A DNA stretch of 43,152 nt, from positions 1-43,152 of the forward strand of contig CACOCL010000006.1 in assembly GCA_902625825.1 (NCBI GenBank), read 5' to 3'. The notes under the pieces were generated by a model. The model ran no database searches. It saw only the letters and a program-made list of their open reading frames with translations, and was not told the DNA's origin. Every line of letters starts with the position of its first letter. Within the stretch, counting starts at the first letter, position 1. Both the position numbers and the translations under genes were made by a program. The stretch comes from an uncultured Pelagibacteraceae bacterium (GTDB lineage: Bacteria; Pseudomonadota; Alphaproteobacteria; Pelagibacterales; Pelagibacteraceae). This document shows positions 1 to 6,849 of the stretch, piece after piece.

Positions 1-397
1 GTTTTTAGATGATCAAAATAATCAAGTAGACATTAGCGAATATAAAGGAAAACTTATATTGTTGAATTTTTGGGCTACCTGGTGTGCTCCTTGTAAAGAG
101 GAAATGCCCTCATTGAATTCATTACAAACTAAAGATCAATTGAATAATTTAAAGATTTTCCCGATAAATGTTGGACAGGATGACCCAAAAAAAGCTTCAA
201 GTTTTTTTGATGATCTTAATATAAATAATCTAAAACCCTATTTTGACTCACCAGTCACACTAGCAAAAAAATTTCAATTAAGAGGAATACCAACTTCTAT
301 AATTATTAATCAAGAGGGTGAGGAGTTTGCAAGAATTATAGGTTCAATAGATTTTGAGGACAAAAAATTCATAGAATGGTTAAGTAAATATAATTAG
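1..397 (+). CDS. TlpA/ResA-like thioredoxin-fold protein (5' end outside window)
   Basis: The frame is open from base 2, so the gene starts upstream of the window. A TTG at base 59 is an internal codon, not the start. The visible part begins with a strand ending in LILLNFWATWCAPCKEE, which is the beta-strand plus CxxC active site of TlpA/ResA/DsbE-type thioredoxins. It then has the cis-proline segment GIPTSIIINQEG and the closing strand around ARIIGSIDF. Family members are membrane-anchored periplasmic reductases that keep cytochrome c apoprotein or other thiols reduced. The N-terminal anchor or signal peptide would lie in the missing part. The product ends three bases inside the convergent HIG1-type gene. 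The fold is certain; the exact substrate is not. Confidence 0.9.
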   Translation, partial: FLDDQNNQVDISEYKGKLILLNFWATWCAPCKEEMPSLNSLQTKDQLNNLKIFPINVGQDDPKKASSFFDDLNINNLKPYFDSPVTLAKKFQLRGIPTSIIINQEGEEFARIIGSIDFEDKKFIEWLSKYN

Positions 398-597
398 TTT
401 TTAAAAAAGTAAGCAAAACCAACTAAAGCAATTATAGCAACAAACTGTAACAAAACTCTTAATTGCATTAATTTATTTGAATACTTTTTGCTAGTTTCAC
501 CTCCTTTAAACAATGTTCCGATACCTAATATCAAGACAACACCAACAGCTACTAGGAGAATTATAGATAAAATTTTAACAAATATTCCAGATATCAT
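394..597 (-). CDS. HIG1-domain twin transmembrane protein
   Basis: A 67-residue protein when started at the ATG at 597 (MISGIFVK). The open frame extends to 672 but would run into the divergent esterase gene with residues unlike the family. Two hydrophobic helices (about residues 4-28 and 48-65) flank a short basic loop with GGETSKKYSNKLMQLRVLLQ, which matches the conserved HIG_1_N loop seen in small alphaproteobacterial proteins. Mitochondrial relatives (Rcf1/HIGD) associate with cytochrome c oxidase and respiratory supercomplexes, so an inner-membrane respiratory accessory role is inferred. It overlaps the end of the TlpA-like gene by four bases. Confidence 0.8.
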   Translation of the reverse strand: MISGIFVKILSIILLVAVGVVLILGIGTLFKGGETSKKYSNKLMQLRVLLQFVAIIALVGFAYFFKN

Positions 598-646
598 AAT
601 TGTATTGTAAGTTGTTTTATAAATAAAAAAACATAAATTATATGCT

Positions 647-1297
647 ATGACATTTTGTCTGGATTCTACCATTATAAAACCTGAAAATAATGCAAAAATT
701 ACAAATGCAATTATCCTTCTTCATGGATATGGAGGAGATGGGAAAGATATAAGTTTGTTATCAATGAACTGGAAAAGACACTTACCAAATACAATTTTTA
801 TCTGTCCTAATGCTCATGAGCCATGCTCTATAAATCCAACAGGCTTCCAGTGGTTTGATTTAACGAAAGATGATCCAAATTATATTTTAGAACAATCTTT
901 AAAAGCTGAAAAAATATTAAATAAATTTATAAATGAAATTAAAAACGAATATCAATTAGAAAATGAAAGAATCTGTTTGTCAGGATTTAGCCAGGGTTGC
1001 ATGATGTCAATTAATTTAGGTCTCACTGCAGATCAAAACTACAATAGTATTATAGGATTTTCTGGCAAAATTATTGATCAAGAAAATCTCAAAAAAAGAA
1101 AAAAAAACTCAACAAATATCTTGCTTATACATGGAGATTCTGATGCTGTAGTTTCACCAAGTTTTTTATTGGAAGCTAAAGACTTTCTTATAAGAAATAA
1201 TATTGATATAGAAACTCATCTAATTAAAAATTGCGACCATCATATTCCTATACAAGCATCAAGTATAGCATTAAATTATCTATTAAAAAAAATTTAA
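647..1297 (+). CDS. phospholipase/carboxylesterase family alpha/beta hydrolase
   Basis: A 216-residue cytoplasmic alpha/beta hydrolase of the small carboxylesterase family (YpfH, acyl-protein thioesterase-like). Visible features are the oxyanion strand IILLHGYGGDG (residues 22-32), the nucleophile elbow GFSQG with Ser115, the acid loop HGDSDAVVSP and the catalytic His in CDHHIP near the C-terminus. The length is normal for the family. The ATG at 647 was chosen because the conserved first strand follows about 20 residues later and no signal peptide is visible. It is transcribed divergently from the HIG1-type gene, whose start lies 49 bases away. The substrate cannot be read from sequence; short acyl esters are typical. 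Confidence 0.88.
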   Translation: MTFCLDSTIIKPENNAKITNAIILLHGYGGDGKDISLLSMNWKRHLPNTIFICPNAHEPCSINPTGFQWFDLTKDDPNYILEQSLKAEKILNKFINEIKNEYQLENERICLSGFSQGCMMSINLGLTADQNYNSIIGFSGKIIDQENLKKRKKNSTNILLIHGDSDAVVSPSFLLEAKDFLIRNNIDIETHLIKNCDHHIPIQASSIALNYLLKKI

Positions 1298-1344
1298 TTT
1301 TTAGTTATTATTGAAAAATTTTTTATTTAAGTTTAAAATAAGTT

Positions 1345-1914
1345 ATGAATAATTTTATTGATCAAGATGTTTCGTTAGAAAAATGTCCAGCACTAGTCCT
1401 GAATGCGGATTATAGGCCTCTTAGTTATTATCCATTGTCACTATGGTCATGGCAAGATACTGTGAAGTCAGTCTTTTTAGATAGAGTAACAATAGTCAGT
1501 AATTACGATAGAGTGGTAAGGAGTCCATCATTCAATATGCAATTACCAAGCGTGATTGCTTTAAAAGATTATATTGTTCCTCAATCAAAACCAAGTTTTA
1601 CAAGATTTAACGTTTTTCTAAGGGATAAATTTTCGTGTCAGTACTGTGGAAGTGGTGACGAGCTGACTTTTGATCATTTGTTGCCAAGATCTAAAGGTGG
1701 AGAAACTAATTGGGACAATGTCGTTACAGCATGTTCCGCTTGTAATGTTAAAAAAGGAGGTAAATTATTGAAAACCTCAGGAATGAAACTTCAACAGTAT
1801 CCTTTTCAACCATCAACAGAAGATTTACATCGTAATGGTAAGAATTTTCCTCCAAACTATCTTCACAAAAGTTGGATGGATTATTTATATTGGGATGTTG
1901 AACTAGAGGCTTAA
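1345..1914 (+). CDS. HNH endonuclease-domain protein
   Basis: 189 residues. The C-terminal half carries a classic zinc-ribbon HNH motif: CQYCG (Cys98, Cys101), FDHLLPRSKGG (Asp110-His111), NWDNVV with the central Asn, and CSACN (Cys130, Cys133). The N-terminal ~85 residues (LVLNADYRPLSYYPLSLWSW and onward) form a conserved extension found in a common alphaproteobacterial HNH family of about 185-190 residues. Such proteins are annotated as HNH or McrA-like nucleases. The target is unknown. No partner restriction or modification gene is nearby, so a housekeeping DNA role is at least as likely as defence. Confidence 0.88.
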   Translation: MNNFIDQDVSLEKCPALVLNADYRPLSYYPLSLWSWQDTVKSVFLDRVTIVSNYDRVVRSPSFNMQLPSVIALKDYIVPQSKPSFTRFNVFLRDKFSCQYCGSGDELTFDHLLPRSKGGETNWDNVVTACSACNVKKGGKLLKTSGMKLQQYPFQPSTEDLHRNGKNFPPNYLHKSWMDYLYWDVELEA

Positions 1915-1916
1915 TT

Positions 1917-2447
1917 CTAAACTTTCTCAGAAATACGAATTGCTATTTTTGAACCTGTTTTAATAATTTTATCCATAATTGAATAAAAACCTTTTTTTGA
2001 TGCACCTTCCTCATATGCAATATCTTTATGATCAAGCTCATCTTGTCTAAATTTGGTTATCTTTTTTTTTAATTCTTTTTCTTCTGGGCCTAATTGATTA
2101 ATTTGATCTAAATAATGTTTATCAATTACTTCTTCTACTGATGCAGTGCACAGCATTGCAGCTTTTTTTCCTAATAAGGTTGAACCAAATCCCAAACCTA
2201 CACCTAATAGATCCCACAATGGAAGAAATCTTGTTGGTTTGATATTTCTTTTCTTAATTTCTTCCTCAAAAAATTGACAATGTTCTACCTCATGTTCTTT
2301 CATATCTTCTATTGTTTTTTTTAAATTGTCGTTTTTTACAATTGTATTAAGAGCCAATAACTGACCTTCATAAATTTTTACAGCACCTCTTTCACCAGCG
2401 TGATCTACTCTAATAAACTCTTCGACTCTACTACTTGTTTTTTTCAT
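1917..2447 (-). CDS. coq7: demethoxyubiquinone hydroxylase Coq7
   Basis: A 176-residue ferritin-like di-iron monooxygenase that hydroxylates demethoxyubiquinone, the penultimate step of ubiquinone synthesis. Iron ligands are visible: DHAGERGAVKIYEGQ near the N-terminus, KEHEVEHCQFF, SVEEVIDKHY, and QDELDHKDIAYEEG near the C-terminus, giving the paired E and ExxH ligands. The internal repeat and length match Coq7. It is the last gene of a leftward operon and overlaps the end of dsbB by 17 bases. The context is sensible because DsbB passes electrons to ubiquinone. Confidence 0.95.
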   Translation of the reverse strand: MKKTSSRVEEFIRVDHAGERGAVKIYEGQLLALNTIVKNDNLKKTIEDMKEHEVEHCQFFEEEIKKRNIKPTRFLPLWDLLGVGLGFGSTLLGKKAAMLCTASVEEVIDKHYLDQINQLGPEEKELKKKITKFRQDELDHKDIAYEEGASKKGFYSIMDKIIKTGSKIAIRISEKV

Positions 2448-2916
2448 ATTTTGTATAAATTTTTATAAGTGTTATAATAAATAATAAGTTTATAGCAATA
2501 TTAATACTTGTTAGTGATAAACCAAAAATCCTAAATGTCACATCTTTACAGCTTACAATTCTATCATTTAACTGTTTGATTAAATCCTCTTTCGAGATAT
2601 TTTCAGAATAATTTTTTACATTACAAACCGTTGATTCTTTAAAAAATCCTTGTTCAATTCCTAAATGATAAAATGAAATAGAAAATGCAAAAATAAAAGT
2701 AAGTATTAATAATAAAACAAAAAATTTACTATTCTTTTTGGATAGAAAAATTGAAGTGATTAAAACTATAGATAAGGCATAGGGAATTCTCTCGATTAAA
2801 CATAAATTGCAAGGCTGGTGCCCTAAAACATATTCTATAAAATACGCAGAAATTAATGCTATTAAAGAAAAAATTAAAATTATTTTTAGATAAAATTTGG
2901 GTTCTGAATTAATCAT
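2431..2916 (-). CDS. dsbB: disulfide bond formation protein DsbB
   Basis: A 161-residue four-helix inner-membrane protein that reoxidises DsbA and passes the electrons to ubiquinone. The first periplasmic loop has the quinone-proximal pair in GHQPCNLC (Cys36, Cys39), followed by LIERIPY. The second loop holds another Cys pair (STVCNVK and VSCKDV). Hydrophobic helices lie at about residues 9-28, 43-58, 65-83 and 132-152. It overlaps yqaA by eight bases upstream and coq7 by 17 bases downstream, so translational coupling is likely. No dsbA is visible in the window; the TlpA-like fragment at the left edge is the only other thiol-redox gene. Confidence 0.93.
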   Translation of the reverse strand: MINSEPKFYLKIILIFSLIALISAYFIEYVLGHQPCNLCLIERIPYALSIVLITSIFLSKKNSKFFVLLLILTFIFAFSISFYHLGIEQGFFKESTVCNVKNYSENISKEDLIKQLNDRIVSCKDVTFRIFGLSLTSINIAINLLFIITLIKIYTKYEKNK

Positions 2917-3514
2917 ATGATCTAAAAATTATATAAATCACAAGACCAACTGTGACAATTAATATTCCAATTATTGTAAACCATTTAGAACCGTGTTCTT
3001 CCATAAATTTGGTGAATAAATCTCCAAATTTATACGACAAATATGACACTATAAAAAATCTTAACCCTCTTGAGATAAAACTTATTATAACGAATGTGAA
3101 TAAGTTAAAACCAATCAAGCCACTCGCAATGGTAAAAACTTTATACGGAAGAGGTGTGAAACCTGCTAAAAAAAGTATTCCGAGCCAAGCATAAAAACCA
3201 TCACTTTTGATTAGATCATTCTTAATATTAAATAATTTATCTTCATAACCATAAAAGTTCATAATATTTGATCCAAATTCAAAAAAGGCCGCTCCAATTA
3301 GATAACCAAATATCCCACCAATAACTGAAAATATTGTCGTAATAAGAAAAATTCTCATGTAATTGTTTTTTTTTGCAATAACCATTGGAATTATCATTAT
3401 ATCTGGAGGAATAGGAAAAAATGAACTTTCAATAAATGATACTACTGCTAAATAATATTTAGAACTTTTATGAGCAGCTAAATCTAAACATTTTTTGTAA
3501 AGACTATTAAACAT
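2909..3514 (-). CDS. YqaA/DedA-family membrane protein (VTT domain)
   Basis: A 201-residue integral membrane protein of the DedA/SNARE-associated family, YqaA type. The hallmark is a re-entrant loop with conserved prolines: SFIESSFFPIPPDIMIIPM near residue 30, then a glycine-rich helix GGIFGYLIGAAFFEFG, and a second re-entrant segment AGFTPLPYKVFTIASGLIGF. DedA proteins support membrane homeostasis and lipid-carrier or phospholipid translocation; the specific cargo here is unknown. It is the first gene of the leftward yqaA-dsbB-coq7 operon, divergent from tRNA-Leu with about 60 bases between. The start at 3514 has no competing upstream ATG. Confidence 0.9.
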   Translation of the reverse strand: MFNSLYKKCLDLAAHKSSKYYLAVVSFIESSFFPIPPDIMIIPMVIAKKNNYMRIFLITTIFSVIGGIFGYLIGAAFFEFGSNIMNFYGYEDKLFNIKNDLIKSDGFYAWLGILFLAGFTPLPYKVFTIASGLIGFNLFTFVIISFISRGLRFFIVSYLSYKFGDLFTKFMEEHGSKWFTIIGILIVTVGLVIYIIFRSYD

Positions 3515-3527
3515 TTTTTGGTTTTAA

Positions 3528-3533
3528 TATAAT
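3528..3533 (+). promoter_or_regulatory. candidate -10 box for tRNA-Leu/fadD
   Basis: A perfect TATAAT sits 41 bases before the mature 5' end of tRNA-Leu, with a second weaker TATACT at 3543-3548. No convincing -35 hexamer is seen at 16-18 bases upstream. In DNA this AT-rich, such matches occur often by chance. Confidence 0.3.
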
Positions 3534-3574
3534 TTTAGTTCTTATACTATTTAATAAATTTATTAAACTATTAT

Positions 3575-3659
3575 GGGCGAATGGCGGAACTGGTAGACGC
3601 GCACGACTCAAAATCGTGTTTCGCAAGAAGTGAGAGTTCGATTCTCTCTTCGCCCACCA
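3575..3659 (+). tRNA. tRNA-Leu (anticodon CAA)
   Basis: An 85-base class II tRNA with encoded CCA. The acceptor GGGCGAA (3575-3581) pairs perfectly with TTCGCCC (3649-3655); the discriminator is A and CCA occupies 3657-3659. The anticodon arm is CACGA-CTCAAAA-TCGTG, giving anticodon CAA at 3609-3611, which reads UUG. A long variable arm and the T-arm with GTTCGATTC are present. The ATG of the acyl-CoA synthetase gene follows only four bases after the CCA, so the two are probably cotranscribed. Confidence 0.97.
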
Positions 3660-3663
3660 AATT

Positions 3664-5364
3664 ATGGAATTAAATAGAATTAACAGCTTAGTCGAACTTT
3701 TTTTTGAGAAACATAAGGATATAGTATCTATTTCTGATAGACCATTTTTAAGATGGTTAAAAAATGATAAAAAAGAATTTTTAACCTGGAGACAAGTTGA
3801 GTCAAATATTCAGATTCTATCAAAATATTTAACAACAAGTATATCTAAAGGAGATAGGTGCGTTTTATTGTCAGAAAATCGACCTGAATGGCTTATTGCA
3901 GATATATCAATTATGAACGCTGGAGGAGTTACCGTACCGTTATTTACAACCTATTCAGAAAAAGATTATGAATATATCATTAATGATTGTAAACCAAAAG
4001 TGTGCATTGTTTCAAACAATTTTCAATTAAAAAAAATAGAAAAATTTTTATCAGACGAAATGAAAATTTTATCAATCGAAAATATAAATGATAAGATTGA
4101 TAATATAGAAGATATATGTAACAAAAATCTTGAAAATGAAACATTTAAAAAAAATTTAAACTTTAATCATAAAATTCATAGAAAAGATCTAGCTTGTATA
4201 ATCTACACATCCGGAACTACAGGGAATCCTAAAGGAGTCATGCTTAGCCATGGTGGTATTTTATCAAATTGTGAGGGAGCTCAAGAAATTTTAAAAACAT
4301 TAATCAAAGATAGTAAGCCAGTATTTTTAACCTGGTTACCTTTATCTCACTCATACGAACATACTGTTCAGTATGTTCAAATTTTACTTGGAGCAAAAAT
4401 ATTTTATGCAGAAAGTTTAGAAAAATTATTACCTAATATGTCTATTGCAAGACCTACCATAATGACAGCAGTACCAAGATTTTATCAAAACTTATACAGT
4501 AAAATTTCTCTAAATTTTTCAAAGCAAAAAGGTTTTAAAAAAAAACTAATAGATCAAACTATATCACTTGGCACAAAAACTTTGAATAATGAAAATCTTT
4601 CTTTTAAAGAAAAAATTAATAATTTTTTTTGTGAAATATTAGTGAGAAGAAAAATCAAGAATCAATTTGGAGGAAAGTTAAAAGCATTTGTTTCTGGGGG
4701 AGGGGCTTTAGATCAAAAAATTGGAGAATTTTTAAATTCAATAGGTTTACCAACTCTCCAAGGATATGGCTTGACAGAAACATCACCTGTAGTGAGTTGT
4801 AATATTCCTGGCGAAATCAAGATAGATACTGTTGGGCCACCTTTTAAAACAAATGAGGTTAAAATTGCTGATGACGGCGAAATCCTGGTGAAAGGGGAAA
4901 ATGTAATGCTAGGTTATTGGAATATGAAAAAAGAAACTAATGAGATTTTAAAGGATGGTTGGTTGCATACAGGTGATATTGGTGAAATAACAAAAGAAGG
5001 AAATTTAAAAATAACAGATAGAAAAAAAGAAATTATTGTAAACTTAGGTGGAGATAATATTTCACCATCTAAAGTTGAAAATTTATTATGTTTAAATGAA
5101 AAAGTTAAACAAAGTTTTGTTTATGGTGATAAAAAAACCTACTTGGTAGCGTTAATTGTAAGCGAAAGTGAAGAAAATAAAAAAGAAATTGAGTTTTACC
5201 TAGAAAACCTGAATAAAAGTTTATCTTTAGTTGAAAAAGTTAAAAAATTTAAATTAATAAAAGAAGAATTTACAATTGAAAATGGAATGTTGACACCAAC
5301 TTTAAAACTAAAAAGAAAAAAAATTTTGGAAAAATATAAAGAAGATTTAGAAAAACTTTATTAA
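3664..5364 (+). CDS. long-chain acyl-CoA synthetase (AMP-binding)
   Basis: A 566-residue ANL-superfamily enzyme that activates fatty acids to acyl-CoA through an acyl-AMP intermediate. Motifs in order are the P-loop YTSGTTGNPKGVMLSH (from residue 181), the GYGLTETSP A5-type motif, GWLHTGDIG with the ribose-binding Asp, and the hinge DRKKEIIVNLGGDNISP. A lysine-rich C-terminal domain follows. It resembles the FadD15/ACSL type of long-chain ligase. The start codon lies four bases after the CCA of tRNA-Leu, leaving no room for a ribosome binding site outside the tRNA. Chain-length specificity is not readable. It may feed beta-oxidation together with the thiolase at 10.6 kb. Confidence 0.92.
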   Translation: MELNRINSLVELFFEKHKDIVSISDRPFLRWLKNDKKEFLTWRQVESNIQILSKYLTTSISKGDRCVLLSENRPEWLIADISIMNAGGVTVPLFTTYSEKDYEYIINDCKPKVCIVSNNFQLKKIEKFLSDEMKILSIENINDKIDNIEDICNKNLENETFKKNLNFNHKIHRKDLACIIYTSGTTGNPKGVMLSHGGILSNCEGAQEILKTLIKDSKPVFLTWLPLSHSYEHTVQYVQILLGAKIFYAESLEKLLPNMSIARPTIMTAVPRFYQNLYSKISLNFSKQKGFKKKLIDQTISLGTKTLNNENLSFKEKINNFFCEILVRRKIKNQFGGKLKAFVSGGGALDQKIGEFLNSIGLPTLQGYGLTETSPVVSCNIPGEIKIDTVGPPFKTNEVKIADDGEILVKGENVMLGYWNMKKETNEILKDGWLHTGDIGEITKEGNLKITDRKKEIIVNLGGDNISPSKVENLLCLNEKVKQSFVYGDKKTYLVALIVSESEENKKEIEFYLENLNKSLSLVEKVKKFKLIKEEFTIENGMLTPTLKLKRKKILEKYKEDLEKLY

Positions 5365-5416
5365 TTTAATTTAAATTTTTGATTATAAAGCGCATAAACA
5401 TTAACTTTTTTAATCA

Positions 5417-5458
5417 TTTAATAAAAAAATAAATTTTTTTTTATTAAATTTTTTTTTT
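5417..5458 (+). terminator. candidate all-AT intrinsic terminator after fadD
   Basis: Arms TTTAATAAAAAAA (5417-5429) and TTTTTTTATTAAA (5436-5448) are exact complements with a six-base loop, followed by ten T residues (5449-5458). The stem has no G or C, so it is weak. In such AT-rich DNA it may be coincidental. Confidence 0.35.
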
Positions 5459-5482
5459 GAAATTTTAACTTTAATTAAAGAA

Positions 5483-5511
5483 TTGACATAACGTGTATAA
5501 AAAAATAAAAA
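5483..5511 (+). promoter_or_regulatory. candidate promoter of the 25-residue basic peptide gene
   Basis: A perfect TTGACA -35 hexamer lies at 5483-5488. The AT-rich stretch 17 bases downstream (TAAAAA, 5506-5511) is a partial -10 match; TATAAA at 5496-5501 is a better hexamer but too close. A full TTGACA is rare in this window, which makes the assignment plausible. Confidence 0.4.
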
Positions 5512-5520
5512 TAACTTAAT

Positions 5521-5540
5521 AACGAATCATTTGATTCGTT
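5521..5540. promoter_or_regulatory. 20-base inverted repeat upstream of basic peptide gene
   Basis: AACGAATCATTTGATTCGTT has two perfect 9-base arms (AACGAATCA and TGATTCGTT) around TT. It lies between the candidate promoter and the Shine-Dalgarno sequence of the 25-residue peptide gene. It could be an operator for a dimeric regulator or a 5' UTR hairpin (8 base pairs with a four-base loop). No second copy was noticed elsewhere in the window. Confidence 0.5.
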
Positions 5541-5550
5541 TAACTAAAAA

Positions 5551-5556
5551 AGGGAG
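5551..5556 (+). promoter_or_regulatory. strong Shine-Dalgarno AGGGAG
   Basis: AGGGAG ends six bases before the ATG at 5563. Most genes in this window have no clear purine-rich site, so this unusually good match supports real translation of the short ORF that follows. Confidence 0.6.
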
Positions 5557-5562
5557 CTAAAG

Positions 5563-5640
5563 ATGCCTAAGAGAAGAAAAAAAGCAAAGAAGGCTAAGAA
5601 AAAAGCTAAGAAAAAAGCTAAAAAAAGAAGAAGAAGATAA
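5563..5640 (+). CDS. 25-residue Lys/Arg/Ala polycationic peptide
   Basis: ATG to TAA encodes 25 residues that begin MPKRRKKAKKAKKK and end in RRRR. Apart from Met1 and Pro2 the product contains only Lys, Arg and Ala: 19 basic residues, four alanines, no acidic or hydrophobic residue. The AKKKAKKK pattern resembles the C-terminal tails of histone H1 and bacterial H1-like proteins (HctB, AlgP). Support for a real gene includes a good Shine-Dalgarno, an upstream TTGACA, a dyad at 5521-5540 and a terminator hairpin 20 bases after the stop. It stands alone: the upstream gene appears terminated and the downstream gene is convergent. A nucleoid or nucleic-acid-binding role is inference only. I know no named family for it. 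Confidence 0.6.
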   Translation: MPKRRKKAKKAKKKAKKKAKKRRRR

Positions 5641-5662
5641 TTACTTAGTATTCTTTATTAAA

Positions 5663-5704
5663 AACGCTTCTCATAACGATTTACGTGTGAGAGGCGTTTT
5701 TTTT
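5663..5704 (+). terminator. intrinsic terminator of basic peptide gene, shared with carD end
   Basis: Arms AACGCTTCTCA (5663-5673) and TGAGAGGCGTT (5688-5698) form an 11-base stem with one G-T pair and a 14-base loop, followed by a run of eight T (5697-5704). The T run overlaps the stop codon of the convergent carD gene. An A run on the left side (5659-5664) lets the same hairpin serve as a leftward terminator too. Confidence 0.8.
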
Positions 5705-6566
5705 AGTCCAAACTTTCTTCATCAGTTTCAGCTATAGGTTCTTGATCGGTCAAGTCAGATGATGTTTCACTAGGCTTTGTGGCTGTAGGAGTTTTTGATT
5801 GAGTTTCTAAATTTCTTTTAAGGGCTTTATCAAGTTTCTTTTGAGTGTCCTCTGCTGAAATATTTAGTATTATTTGAAATTCAGATAAAATTCTTTCATA
5901 AGCTTTCTCAAATAGTTGTCTTTCACTATATGATTGATCAACCATTAAGTCATCTCCTTTATTCAAATCTCTTACAACTTCAGCCAATTCATAGATCTTT
6001 CCAGAAGAAATTTTAGCCTCATATTCTTGAGCTCTTCTGCTCCACATTGATCTCTTGATTTTTGGTTTACTCTTGAGAATAGAGACACATTTATTAACTT
6101 GATTTATTGTGGCCAGTGGACGAAGGTGAGACTGTTTGTTGACTGGCACCATTCCATTTGCTTTATCTTTTTCAAATTTAATTACATAGGTTTCAACATC
6201 AATGCCGCCTATACTGATTTTTTTAAATTCTGTTATTTGACCTACTCCATGTTTAGGGTAAACAACATAATCTTTAATTTTATACTCTCTTTTTTCCGTT
6301 TCTTGTTTTTTTACCTTTTTAATTTCCGGTTTTACTTCGTTAGTTTTAGAAATTCTTAAATTATCTGTTTTATTCTCTTTATTTTTACTATCAACTTTTG
6401 TGGTTTTTTTTATAGTCTTTTTAAGTTTAGATTTTACTTTATTAGGTTTTTTAAGTGCTGGTTTTTTAATTTTAGCAGCCTTTTTTTTAGCTGTTTGTTT
6501 TTTAACTTTTTTGGATTTTTTTTTAAATGTTTTCTTTAAAATATTTTTCAAACTTATTTTGCTCAT
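5703..6566 (-). CDS. carD: CarD/CdnL-family transcription regulator with long basic N-terminal tail
   Basis: The core begins at about residue 95 with [16 protein letters not shown], the RNA polymerase beta-interacting Tudor-like domain of CarD/CdnL, and continues through [13 protein letters not shown] and the helical domain with [13 protein letters not shown] and ELAEVVRDL. CarD proteins bind RNA polymerase and stabilise the open complex, mostly at rRNA and growth genes. Usual length is about 160-190; this one is 287 from the ATG at 6566, or 292 from another ATG at 6581. The first ~66 residues contain about 30 lysines, with Ala, Pro and Thr, like a histone H1 tail. The last ~35 residues are acidic and Ser/Thr rich. 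The start overlaps the end of fdxA by 44-59 bases. Function of the core is secure; start and tail function are uncertain. Confidence 0.88.
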   Translation of the reverse strand: MSKISLKNILKKTFKKKSKKVKKQTAKKKAAKIKKPALKKPNKVKSKLKKTIKKTTKVDSKNKENKTDNLRISKTNEVKPEIKKVKKQETEKREYKIKDYVVYPKHGVGQITEFKKISIGGIDVETYVIKFEKDKANGMVPVNKQSHLRPLATINQVNKCVSILKSKPKIKRSMWSRRAQEYEAKISSGKIYELAEVVRDLNKGDDLMVDQSYSERQLFEKAYERILSEFQIILNISAEDTQKKLDKALKRNLETQSKTPTATKPSETSSDLTDQEPIAETDEESLD

Positions 6567-6849
6567 CTTTATATTTTTCATGATCCGATGGAGGATCTTT
6601 TTTCTCAGTTATATTTGGCCAGATCTCTGAATATTCTTTATTGATCTCTAACCATTTTTCACTTCCAGGCTCCGTATCAGCTTTTATAGCCTCAACAGGG
6701 CACTCAGGTTCGCAAACGCCACAATCTATACACTCATCCGGCTTAATTACAAGCATATTTTTACCTTCGTAGAAACAATCTACAGGGCAAACGTCCACAC
6801 AATCCATCAATTTACATTTGATGCATTTGTCATTTACTATGTAAGTCAT
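6523..6849 (-). CDS. fdxA: 7Fe ferredoxin FdxA
   Basis: A 108-residue ferredoxin with both cluster motifs. Cys9, Cys17 and Cys50 fit the [3Fe-4S] cluster; Cys21, Cys40, Cys43 and Cys46 fit the [4Fe-4S] cluster ([10 protein letters not shown] and [16 protein letters not shown]). The C-terminal extension with [17 protein letters not shown] is typical of the Azotobacter FdI type. It is a soluble electron carrier whose partner is not visible. It overlaps the upstream TerB-like gene by four bases and the downstream carD start by 44-59 bases. Helicase, fdxA and carD together are a familiar alphaproteobacterial neighbourhood. Confidence 0.95.
   Translation of the reverse strand: MTYIVNDKCIKCKLMDCVDVCPVDCFYEGKNMLVIKPDECIDCGVCEPECPVEAIKADTEPGSEKWLEINKEYSEIWPNITEKKDPPSDHEKYKDEQNKFEKYFKENI

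Noticed and set aside
2952..3194. 80-codon plus-strand ORF inside yqaA
   Set aside because: It is opposite a clear membrane protein gene and matches no family.
5563..5640. The basic peptide as an attenuation leader
   Set aside because: The terminator directly follows it and the next gene is convergent, so there is no downstream gene for it to regulate.
6099..6630. Plus-strand hydrophobic ORFs opposite the carD tail
   Set aside because: They are Phe/Leu-rich because the opposite strand codes for runs of Lys; they are composition shadows.
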